Source of the DNA: Rana temporaria
Taxonomy: Eukaryota > Chordata > Amphibia > Anura > Ranidae
Length of the DNA stretch: 64,000 nucleotides
NCBI RefSeq assembly: GCF_905171775.1
Contig: NC_053496.1
Coordinates: 181,625,759 to 181,689,758 of the forward strand
Direction: 5' to 3'
Under the pieces are notes generated by a model. The model saw nothing but the letters and a program-made list of their open reading frames with translations, did not search any database and was not told the DNA's origin. Position 1 is the first letter of the stretch. The number at the start of each line of letters is the position of its first letter. Made by a program: the position numbers and the translations under genes. Below, piece by piece: positions 22,424-32,800 of this stretch.

Positions 22424-23276
22424 AACCACTTCAGCACCGGAAGAGATTATCCCCTTCTTGACCAGGCCATTTTTTCGGCTATACGGCACTGCGTCGCTTT
22501 AGCTGACAATTTGTGCGACGCTGTACGAAACATTTATGTTCTTCTTTTTTTTTTTTTTCCCCTACAAATAGAGCTTTCTTTTGGTGGTATTTGATCACCT
22601 TTGCGTTTTTTTTATTTTTAAACGAACAGCGATAATTTTGAAAAATTAGCAGTGAAGCGCTGCTAAAAATAGCGGCGCTTTACCGCCACGGTACCTCCCG
22701 CCCCAGTGTGAAAGGGGCCTTGCATATATTTTTGGTAAAAAAATCGCAATAGGCATGTATTGATTGGTTTGCGCAAAAGTGATCGCATCTACAAACTATG
22801 GGAAAGATTTAGGGACTTTTATTTTATTGTTTATGTTAGTAATGGCAGCGATCTGTGTGTTTTTTTTTTTTTTTTTTTTTTACGGGATTGCGGCTGACAA
22901 ATCTGACCCCAAATTACACTTATTGGGAACCAGTGATATTATTTCATTGATCAGTGCTATAAAAATGCACTGATTACTTTGTAAATGACACTGGCAGGAA
23001 AGGGGTTAACACTAGGAACAATCAAGGGGTTAAGTGTGTTCCCCAGGTGTGTTCTAACTGTAGGGGGATGGGCTACCAGGGACATGACAGAGATCACTAT
23101 TCCCGATCACTGGGAACAATGGATGAAACGTCCGAGATCTATCAGAACGGGGATCTGCCTTGTTTACAAAGGCAGAGCCCCCATTCTGCCTCTGTACTAG
23201 GCGATCATGGGCCCACCTGCAACTGCGCGAGGAGCAGGAGAGCCGTATAACAGCGGCTGGTAGGCAAGTGGTTAAT
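22424..23276. repeat. Long dispersed frog repeat, copy 2
   Basis: Begins TTAACCACTTCAGCACCGG and ends GGCAAGTGGTTAA, so its ends are inverted TTAACCACTT repeats flanked by or including TTAA. The interior matches 18370-19350. No coding region. Confidence 0.75.
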
Positions 23277-23311
23277 GGTACCAGCATGTCCTGGAGTAGA
23301 AAAAATATTTA

Positions 23312-23995
23312 GCCAGATTCAGGTAGAGCTGCGTATGTTTAAGCGGGCGTAGCGCAGCTCATTTGCGCTACGCCGACGTAACATAGAGAGGCAAGTACAG
23401 TATTCACAAAGCACTTGCTCTCTAAGTTACGGTGGCGTAGCGTAAATGGGCTGGCGTAAGCCCGCCTAATTCAAATTAGGAAGGTAGTGGGCATGTTGTA
23501 TTAAAATTAGCCGTGACCCCATGTAAATGAATTCCCGAACGAACGTCGCATGCTCAGAATCACATCGAATTTACGCCCTAAGATACGACAGGTCAATGGC
23601 AACAACGTGACGCCCAGCCCCATTCAGGTACGACGTAAAATCCAACGGCAGTTCCGACGTCCATACCCTACATGACTTAGACCAGCTATTTGGTGGTTTA
23701 TCTTTACGGCGGATGTACGCCTTACGTAAACGGCGTAGCTTACTGCGACATGCCGATTCACGAAGTACATTCGTGAATCGGCATATCTAGGTAATTTACA
23801 TATTCAACGCGTAAATCAATGGTAGCGCTCCTAGCGGCCAGCGTAAATATGCACCCAAGATATGACTGCGTAGGAGACTTGCGTCGGTCGTAGGAAGCCA
23901 AAATTCAGGCGTATCTTAGTACAAGAATACGGCGCATAGATACGACGGCGCATCCATGGACTTGCGCGGCGTATCATTAGATACGGCTAATTGTG
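23312..23995. mobile_element. Harbinger-like MITE, near-complete copy
   Basis: Starts GCCAGATTCAGGTAGAGCTG; most of the interior matches 1-617. The right end is less clear (about 23988). Rich in CGTA words typical of this family. Confidence 0.6.
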
Positions 23996-24384
23996 ACTAA
24001 AGACTGGTTAATGCTAGGCGCATTTTCCGCTTAAGTATTAATTAATTTCAATGGCCATAATAAATGATTATTCTGGCCAACGAAATTAATGCCAAAGCAC
24101 TTGACACTCCCAAGCATGTAACAAAACGCTTGACGCTTCTAAAAGCATGTATCTATGAAAGCATCACTGCCGGGAAAAAAAAGGTGTGGCCAAAGCGTCG
24201 CGTGTGCATGAGGCCTAAAACACATGCGGGCCATAGGGAGGAAATTTTCAATGCTGGTTTATTACTTTGCCTTTCTCTCCATTTTAAAGTTAGGGTCCCT
24301 TTTTAAACGATAGTTACTCTGCTGGGAGGAGCCCTTGGCAACAGCTGCTTTCTATGATGATTGGTGGAGCTTTTCTCCAATCAG
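23996..24384. other. Non-coding stretch, no feature recognised
   Basis: No conserved coding pattern or repeat shared with the rest of the window. Confidence 0.3.
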
Positions 24385-25065
24385 GAATGAGGGAGGGAAA
24401 ACGGGACAGCTGGAAGGTTCTGTGAGGAGATTTAAGCTGTGAGGTGCGGACATCTTGTGCTCTGTGGTAAGGGAGGGAAAACGAGACAGCTGGAAGGTTC
24501 TGTGAGGAGATTAAAGCTGTGAGGTGCGGACATCTTGTGCTCTGTGGTAAGGGAGGGAAAACGAGACAGCTGGAAGGTTCTGTGAGGAGATTAAAGCTGT
24601 GAGGAGCGGACATCTTGTGCTTTGTGGTGAGGGAGGGAAAACGAGACAGCTGGAAGGTTCTGTGAGGAGATTAAAGCTGTGAGGAGCGGACATCTTGTGC
24701 TCTGTGGTGAGGGAGGGAAAACGAGACAGCTGGAAGGTTCTGTGAGGAGATTAAAGCTGTGAGGAGCGGACATCTTGTGCTCTGTGGTGAGGGAGGGAAA
24801 ACGAGACAGCTGGAAGGTTCTGTGAGGAGATTAAAGCTGTGAGGAGCGGACATCTTGTGCTCTGTGGTGAGGGAGGGGAAAATGGGACAGCTGGAAGGTT
24901 CTATGAGGAGATTAAAGCTGTGAGGTGATAGGAGGAGCAAACATCTTGTGCTCTGTGGTGAGGGAGGGAAAACTGGACAACTGAAAGGTTCTGTGAGGAG
25001 CAGACATCTTGTGCTCCTTGATGAGGCAGGGAAAATAGGACACTTGGAAGGTTCTGTGAGGAGAT
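24385..25065. repeat. 80-bp minisatellite
   Basis: About eight units of 80 bp containing GGGAGGGAAAACGAGACAGC, TGGAAGGTTCTGTGAGGAG and CGGACATCTTGTGCTCTGTG. The central units differ by only one or a few bases, which points to recent expansion. Confidence 0.9.
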
Positions 25066-25067
25066 TT

Positions 25068-25185
25068 TAGTTTTAGTCTTATGCAATTGATTTAGTTTTA
25101 GTCGACTAAATCTCCAGTACATTTTAGTTGCCTAACATTATTTTAGTCTACTAAAACTCATTTTAGTCGTCTATAAAATTGAATG
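25068..25185. repeat. TTTTAGTCGACTAAAA-type repeat
   Basis: Clustered TTTTAGTC and GACTAAA words in both orientations. Confidence 0.5.
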
Positions 25186-25262
25186 GGTGTAGTTAATGTA
25201 ATGCATTTCTCTACAATTTCCAAACTCATTATATACTACTGCTTGAGTGAGAAATGGAATAT

Positions 25263-25995
25263 GGCCCAGATTCACAAAGCACTTGCGCCGACGTATCTCC
25301 AGATACGCCGCGTAAGTGCAAATATGCGGCGTCGTATCTGTGCGCCGGGCCCACAAAACTAAGATACGCCTAAAAACAGGCTTCATTCCACCGGCGTAAC
25401 TTGCCTGAGCCGGCTTAGAGTGGGTGCATATTTACGCTGGACGCATTTGGCGCTCCCATTGATTTTCTATTCAAATATGCAAATGAGGGAGATACAGCGA
25501 TTCACGAACAACGTGCGCCCGAGGCAGTGCGCGTAAAGTTCTACATCCGGCGTAAAATTATGCCCCAGCAGCATCCATGCAACGGGCTGCACCAGGGAAC
25601 ACAAGCCGGCGTATTTTACGTAGTTTATGTTGTACGTGAATATGGCTGGGCGTAGGTTACATTCATGCCGTAGGCAGTGATTCGACGTATTTTGGGGAGT
25701 AGTTCCGATGTGATTCTGAGCATGCGCACTGGGATGCGTCCACGGGACGGCGCATGCGCCGTTTGTTATACGTATCTGTCTGGCACTCGGCCCATCATTT
25801 GCATGGGGTCATGCCTCATTTGCATGGCTCACGCCCACTTCCACCTATGCCGGCTTGCGCCTAGGAAACCCAACGCAGTTTTGGGAGCAAGTGCTTTGTG
25901 AATTCTGTGCTTGCCTCTCTGCGCTGCGTCGGCGTAGCGTACAGGAGATGCGCTACGGCGGCATAAATGTGCGCCGCTGTCTGTGAATCCGGGCC
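25263..25995. mobile_element. Complete Harbinger-like MITE with TAT duplication
   Basis: Ends GGCCCAGATTCACA and TGTGAATCCGGGCC are inverted repeats, flanked by TAT on both sides (25260-25262 and 25996-25998). 733 bp, no transposase. A 5'-truncated relative is at 8165-8362. Confidence 0.75.
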
Positions 25996-26056
25996 TATGT
26001 TTTTAGTTATGGTATTTAGGTTTGAACATGCACTACAGACCAGTGTTAATTTTTAT

Positions 26057-26283
26057 GTTCCTATGCAGAGGCTAGATGATTGACGCCTTGTGAAAAACTT
26101 TCCCCCCCCCCCCCCGGCGCATAAGGCGCGTCACCAGTTTTCCGAAAGTAGCCGAACTGCTAGTCGGCTCTATACAGCGCCTGCCGTATAGAGCCGGCTA
26201 ATTTCGAAAAACTGGTAACGCGCCTTATGCGCCGGGGGGAAGTTTTTCACAAGGCGTCAATCATCTAGCCTCTGCATAGGAAC
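26057..26283. repeat. Near-perfect 227-bp hairpin
   Basis: The left arm (from GTTCCTATGCAGAGGCTAG) and right arm (to CTAGCCTCTGCATAGGAAC) pair over roughly 90 bp with few mismatches. The loop has its own inverted pair GGCTCTATAC/GTATAGAGCC. It lies inside a larger element ending GGTGAACCTCCGCTTTTAA near 26437, related to 29040-29555. Confidence 0.8.
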
Positions 26284-26603
26284 ACCTACTCCCACGGGAG
26301 TGAGAACTCGGAAGCCGGGTGGAAAATAACAATAAGACGGTATGTACAGAAAAAAAAAAAAACGGCATAGTTTAAATGTTGGAATTATGCTGAATGGAAT
26401 GTTAAATACATGTTTTTAGGGTGAACCTCCGCTTTTAATGTATACTATGTTATTCCATACATATAGAGAGAGTCTTCATTTTTAAATGTTAAACTTTAGA
26501 TGACCTCTCTGCCTAACGCTGGTATCTTTTTTTATAAGACGGTCACAAGTTTACTGGGTGAAAATGTATTAGGATAGTTAATTTTTCGTTTTTAAGTTCA
26601 CTA
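26284..26603. other. AT-rich non-coding stretch
   Basis: Includes the right end of the hairpin-bearing element; otherwise no feature recognised. Confidence 0.3.
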
Positions 26604-26911
26604 CAGTTGAACCTCGGATTACGAGCATAATCCGTTCCAGGAGAATGCTCGTAATCCAAAGAACTCGCATATCAAAGAGTTTCCCCATTGAAGTCAATGG
26701 AAACGAAAATAATTTGTTCCGCCTTGACTTCAATGGGATGGAATACCGAATGCGGCCAGGGGTGGGGGGGGGGGCGCCGGAGAGCCTCGGAAACGGCCGG
26801 AAAGACCCGAGGACACGTCTGCTGATCTCGGCAAACGTCGGAAAGGCTCGGAAACTGTGTCTTGCCGAAAAACAGCGATTGTCACTGCTCGGCTCCGGTG
26901 CCCCCAGTAAT
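26604..26911. mobile_element. Truncated mariner-type MITE, second copy
   Basis: Starts CAGTTGAACCTCGGATTACG after TA, matching the left two thirds of 4710-5172, and stops at GGTGCCCCCAG without the right inverted repeat. Confidence 0.7.
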
Positions 26912-27077
26912 AAATAATCATTGTCGAGAATAAGTGATAAAACTTCTTATACAGGTGGTTTAAAAATAATTATGTGGAATATGGGAAAGTTATGTACATT
27001 TAATTAAGTTTGACAGGGTCAAAAAGGTCTGCTTGTGCCTTAATTAAAAATGTTAAAATGCATTGAATAAGAGAACA

Positions 27078-27109
27078 CGTGTGTGTGTGTATATGTATAT
27101 GTGTATGTA

Positions 27110-27152
<43 letters not shown>

Positions 27153-27176
27153 ATGTGTATATATATGTATGTATAT

Positions 27177-27248
<72 letters not shown>

Positions 27249-27252
27249 CTCT
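27078..27252. repeat. (TA)n/(TG)n microsatellite
   Basis: Alternating TA and TGTA runs; open frames of Ile/Tyr are artefacts. Confidence 0.95.
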
Positions 27253-27312
27253 CAATATTAAATAAAGTAGCTTTGTGTGTATGTATGTGTCCCATTAAAA
27301 TACTTGTGTAGA

Positions 27313-28441
27313 CAGGGCCGATCCTAGGGTCACAGGCGCCTGGGTGCAGAAATATTTCTGGCACCCCCACATGGGCGTGGTCATTTTACTAACTCCTCCC
27401 CTTTACAAATGTTTCTATGGCAATGACTCAACCACAGAGATGCTCCCCCACAAAGTCTTAATTACCCTGGGATCCTTGCATGGTCTCTTAACAATAAACA
27501 AAATACAGGAAGAGAAGCAGAGTACTTTATTGGGACCTGGAGGGGGGCCTCTGTGATGGACATAGAGAGGGCTTCTGTTAGAAAGAGCCCACAGACATAC
27601 TACAGACATAATACAGGAGATGGTCAGAGACTGCAGACATGATACAGGAGATGGTCAGAGACCGCAGACATAGTATAGGAGGCGGTCAGAGACTGCAGAC
27701 ATAATACAGGAGATGGTCAGAGACTGCAGACATAATACAGGAGATGGTCAGAGACTGCAGACATAATACAGGAGATGGTCAGAGACTGCAGACATGATAC
27801 AGGAGATGGTCAGAGACCGCAGACATAGTATAGGAGGCGGTCAGAGACTGCAGACATAATACAGGAGATGGTCAGAGACTGCAGACATAATACAGGAGAT
27901 GGTCAGAGACTGCAGACATAATACAGGAGATGGTCAGAGACTGCAGACATAGTGCAGGAGATGATCAGAGACTGCAGACGCAGTGCAGGAGATGATCAGA
28001 GACTGCAGACGCAGTGCAGGAGATGATCAGAGACTGCAGACGCAGTGCAGGAGATGATCAGAGACTGCAGACGCAGTGCAGGAGATGATCAGAGACTGCA
28101 GACGCAGTGCAGGAGATGATCAGAGACTGCAGACGCAGTGCAGGAGATGATCAGAGACTGCAGACGCAGTGCAGGAGATGATCAGAGACTGCAGACGCAG
28201 TGCAGGAGATGATCCGAGACTGCAGACGCAGTGCAGGAGATGATCCGAGACTGCAGACACAGTACAGGAGATGATCAGAGACTGCAGAGATAGTACAGGA
28301 GATGGTCAGAGACTGCAGACATAGTACAGGAGATTGTCAGGAGAGAAGGAGGGAGGGGAAAACTCTGCCACTTCGGCGCCCCCACCTCTGCAGGCGCCTG
28401 GGTGCAAAGCACCCTGTGCACCCTGCCTAGGATCGGCCCTG
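27313..28441. mobile_element. hAT MITE with 8-bp target duplication
   Basis: Ends CAGGGCCGATCCTAGG and CCTAGGATCGGCCCTG are perfect inverted repeats, with CAGGCGCCTGGGTGCA inverted further inside. The flanks TGTGTAGA at 27305-27312 and 28442-28449 are identical. The uninterrupted opposite arm of the host foldback (28795-28812) has a single copy, which confirms the duplication. Most of the interior is the 31-bp minisatellite. Confidence 0.9.
27590..28345. repeat. 31-bp minisatellite inside hAT element
   Basis: About 24 units of CAGGAGATGGTCAGAGACTG plus CAGACATAATA. Two sub-families (CATAATACAG and CGCAGTGCAG) occupy separate blocks, showing two waves of expansion. Confidence 0.9.
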
Positions 28442-29039
28442 TGTGTAGAGACAGTATGGCATCCAGTCATGTTAAATCAAACCCTCCTTGTCCTGATAAG
28501 ACTCCGCCAAATCAAGGATAACAGATTTACGACTTTAAGAAAATGAACTTGCAATAACCCCCACCGTATGTATTTTTTCATATATTGGTTTCACAAAAGG
28601 GTACTGTATTTACACACATAATATGTGTAAATAATGTGTGTAAACAATACGGTACCTTTTTGTGAAAAGACCTAACACAAGGTGGGGTTATTGCAAGTTC
28701 ATTTTCCCATAGTCCTAAATCTGTTATCCTTGAAGTTGGTGAAGTCTTATCAGGACAAGGAGGGTTTGCTTTAACATGACTGGGTGCCATAATGTCTCTA
28801 CACAAGTATTTCAATGGAACAAAACCAGTTCTAAATAATTTTAATGAACATACAGGAATTCTGGGAATGAATAAGTTTGGTTGTATGACAGGTGTCAGAT
28901 TTATGGTTGGTTACATTGACGTAGATCTTGGCAACCAATCTTGTCGTACCTAATATGTTTGCATTGTAGAAAACTGTAGAAATTTGGAGCTGCATCTTGT
29001 AATACTTGGAACATTAACCTGTATGTTCCCAGCTGTTAA

Positions 29040-29555
29040 AGCGGGAGTTCATCCATAAGAACAAAATTTCAAAAAATCCCCTTAGATTCCTGCTCGTTTT
29101 GTCTAGGGGAATCGGCTAGTTGTGTTAAAATATGAGCTGTACTTACCCGTTTTCGAGATGCATCTTCTCCGTCGCTTCCGGGATATGGGTCTTCGGGAGC
29201 GGGCGTTCCTTCTTGATTGACAGTCTTCCGAGAGGCTTCCGACGGTCGCATCCATCGCGTCACTAGTAGCCGAAAGAAGCCGAACGTCGGTGCGGCTCTA
29301 TACTGCGCCTGCGCACCGACGTTCGGCTTCTTTCGGAAAATCGTGACGCGTTGGATGCCACCGTCGGAAGCCTCTCGGAAGACTGTCAATCAAGAAGGAT
29401 GCCCACTCCCGCAGCCCATACCCGGAAGTGGCGGAGAAGATGCATCGCGTAAACGGTAAGTACAGCTCATATTTTAACACAACTAGCGGATTCCCCTAGA
29501 CAAAACGAGCATTAATCTAAGGGGAAAAAGTGTAATTTAGGGGTGAACCTCCGCT
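29040..29555. mobile_element. TTAA-flanked MITE with long inverted arms
   Basis: Ends AGCGGGAGTTCATCC and GGGTGAACCTCCGCT between TTAA at 29036-29039 and 29556-29559. The arms pair nearly end to end (GACAGTCTTCCGAGAGGCTTC versus its inverse near 29370-29390). TTAA is the piggyBac target, but the ends are not clearly piggyBac-like. Confidence 0.65.
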
Positions 29556-29858
29556 TTAATAAACCTGCATCACTAAGGTCCTGCCTGGTTAGATTGGTCA
29601 TTAATCTACAGGAGATAAGTTAGTTGGGTGTGATGGGACTTGTAGTAGTACCGACATAGTAGATAGCCATGCTCATGTCCCAGGAGGTTATCTCCACTAT
29701 GGATGACCCACATGGCAGCAGATTGAATATTCACATCAGACATTCTACAGATCTGATGGTTGTTTACTGTCCATCTTCACAAGTACAGATCACAGGACCA
29801 CGTAAGTGAGGATTGACGTGGACCGTGAGTCACATGACTGAGAAGACACTGTGAGAGG

Positions 29859-32800
29859 ATGACCCTCATGGCTGACACAGGAAGTTGTCCTAATATGGAC
29901 AGCTGGGGTAATATGACTGAGAAGATGCTCAACCTCGCCCTGGAGATCATCTACCTGCTGACCCGAGAGGTAAGGAGGATTCTGGGAGGTCACATGACAT
30001 CACTCCTATCTCTATTAATAAAACACAGACCTGACCGGAGAGGTGAGGAGGATTCTGGGAGGTCACATGACATCACTCTTATCTCTATTAATAAAACACA
30101 GACCTGACCGGAGAGGTGAGGAGGATTCTGGGATTCTAATATGATATTCCTATTGGTTCTCCAATACAGAGATTTTGTCCTCTGAAGTCAGGTGATCCTA
30201 TGACTATCACAGTGCCTCCATGTGACTCCCTAAAACCTGAGAGACACAACATGGAGAAGCTTCTAGAAGTCACCAAGAAGATGATGGAGCTGCTGACAGG
30301 AGAGGTGAGCGGTGCTGGGAATTCTGGGACATTATCCAGTAACAGACAAGGGGTGTGTCTGGATGGTGACTGTATCATTGTGTGTGTGTGTCAGGTTCCT
30401 ATAAGGTGTCAGGATGTCACTGTCAATTTCTCCATGGAGGAGTGGGAGTATTTAGAAGGACACAAGGATCTCTACAAGGACGTCATGATCCATGATCCCC
30501 TCACATCACCGGGTAAGAGGAGACTTTATTGTAAAGGAGAGAGCAGTACGGAGGGTCCACCTAGATCCCCCATCATCTGATAAACACATAGAAACAATGT
30601 ATTCAGTCAGTGTGTGTGTTTCCTACAGATGGATCCAGTAATGGGAACCCACCAGAGAGATGTCCCCCTCCTCTGTATTCACAGGATTCCACACAGGAAG
30701 GTCACACCATCCCTCACCATCATCAGGTAGGTGACGAACAATCGCTGATTGGTATCATTATAAATTATCATTGTTAAAATTGATGGCATTTTTATTATAC
30801 ATTCAGAGTGGAAACCTGAGAGAGTCTAAAGTGAAAGATAAAGAAGAGATAATGGAGGAGGATGGGGCGATGGAGGATGAGGAGGATGGAGCGATGGAGG
30901 AGTCGGAGGTTCCAAAAGGACACAAGGATCTGTACCAGGACACCATGGTGGAGTCATCCACCGACAGAAACCCACCAGAGAGATGTCCCAGTCCTCTGTA
31001 TTCCACACAGGAAGATCAAACCATCCCTCAACATCATCTGGTAGATGAGGATCTTGGACTCAGGATTATCCAGGTATGATCTTGTTTCATTATATGTCGT
31101 ATTCGTTTATTGGTACTCGCTATTTTCCCTCTAATCATTTGTGTTGCTTTAGGTGGAAGACGAATTTGATATAAAAGTGGAAGAGGAGGAGGAACCTGTG
31201 AGGGGTGATCAGCAGTCTATGGAGAAGGTTGGGATGTTGGAAGAAATGAAAGAGAAGGAATCTTCTTTAGATATCGGCTCAAGTGAGTAATGAATGCAGA
31301 AAAAGATCTAGTGATCAGTTGTATAAATCTCCTCAATATAACGTCATGTTCCCAACAAATGAGAAGGAGATAAGGTACACCAGGGGTGGCAAACGCAAGG
31401 CCCGCGGGCCGAATCCGGCCTGCGAGACCTTGCCATGTGGCCCGCGCAACGGGCCAATCCGTTGCCACTGGTGATGCAACAGATCGTGACCGATCCGCGG
31501 AGCGCACCGCTGCCCCGGGCCTTAGGAAAGGCCGCGGCTTCGGCCTCGCTCCGGAGCAGTCGGCCATCTTGGTACACCCGGCTCCTATGATGGACGTCCT
31601 GGAGATCCAATCACAGGACCGTGTGATGTCCATCATAGGTGCCGCAGACTCCAGAAGGCGGTAATTACAAGCCTCCTCGACACCATGCACTAGGGAGCAG
31701 AATATGACAACACTAGTGCATGGGTGGGCGGCTCTCCTCTCCTCCTTGCTGGCTGGATGGATGCTGTGACACATGATGTCAGGTAGGTGAAGTCATTGTG
31801 TATGTCAGGTAGGTCCATGTATGTCAGGTAGGTGAGGTCCATGTATGTCAGGTAGCCCCCACCATACCCCATTCCATCTCATTCTACCCCACCCCCATCC
31901 CATCCCACTCCACCCCCACCCCATGCCATCCTATACCACCCCATCTCATCCCACTCCATCCCATCTCATCCTACCCCGATGCGGCCCCCGATGAATTTGA
32001 GTTTGCCACCCCTCCTGTACACCATATGAAAGGTCCATCTCCATTCCTCAATATAATGTCATGTTTCCAACAAATGAGAAGGAGATACTATAGCAGGGCT
32101 CAAAATTTCAAGTCCTGAGCTACTAGCCAGGTCTGAAGGGTTACTCGCCACCAGTTGCCCCACCCAACCCTTACCCTCCCCCGCTCCCAATCACGCCATC
32201 ATAAATGATCTCATGAAATGACACTTAATATTTATTTTTGTAACTTAATTCTGCATAAAACATTTAACAATTTTATTAGTTTCCCTCAGCATAGACTCAC
32301 CAGTGCCCATCAATGCAGCGTGACCTGTGCCCCCCCCCCCCCCCCGTTGCAGCCTTGCCGTGTCCCTTGCTGTGCCCCCCCCCGCGTTCTGTCTATTACA
32401 AGCGAGGGGTTAAGAGGAGGTGGGGCTGTGTTAGAGCAGTGAGCAGAGCGGAGACAGTTTAAATGAAAGCTGTTACAGCATGTTTTACCGCTTGGTGATC
32501 CCGCGGCTCTTTAACTCCAGTCACACTTCCACTAGGAGAACAGCTCCCAAACAACCCAGCCCACCGGCAGTGCTCGACATCCCACTCCTCGGCCAGCCTG
32601 GCTCCTCACCAGCCCTCATTTTCCACTTGCAAAATGCGATTAGGCAGGTGGAAAACCTTGAGGGCTGCTATACACCATATGAAAGAGGATGACCCTTACA
32701 TCATCGATGTATCTACTCCACAGCTAAAGGGTCCATCTCCATTCCTCAATATAACGTCATGTTCCCAAAAAATGAGGAGGAGATACTGTACACCATATGA

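Larger units (their letters stand above)
27292..28817. mobile_element. Foldback element carrying a hAT insertion in its left arm
   Basis: Outer inverted arms: CCATTAAAATACTTGTGTAGA at the left and its near inverse at 28795-28817. Further inside, CATGTTAAATCAAACCCTCC (28470s) faces GGAGGGTTTGCTTTAACATG (28760s). The left arm is split by the hAT element at 27313-28441. No ORF. Confidence 0.75.

Noticed and set aside
24314..25122. Series of minus-strand frames repeating every 80 bp
   Set aside because: Artefacts of the 80-bp minisatellite.
27040..27370. Ile/Tyr-rich frames around the TA tract (also 48020-48456)
   Set aside because: Pure microsatellite translation.
27590..28345. CRISPR-like regular repeats
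   Set aside because: Units are directly adjacent 31-mers without unique spacers; a eukaryotic minisatellite.
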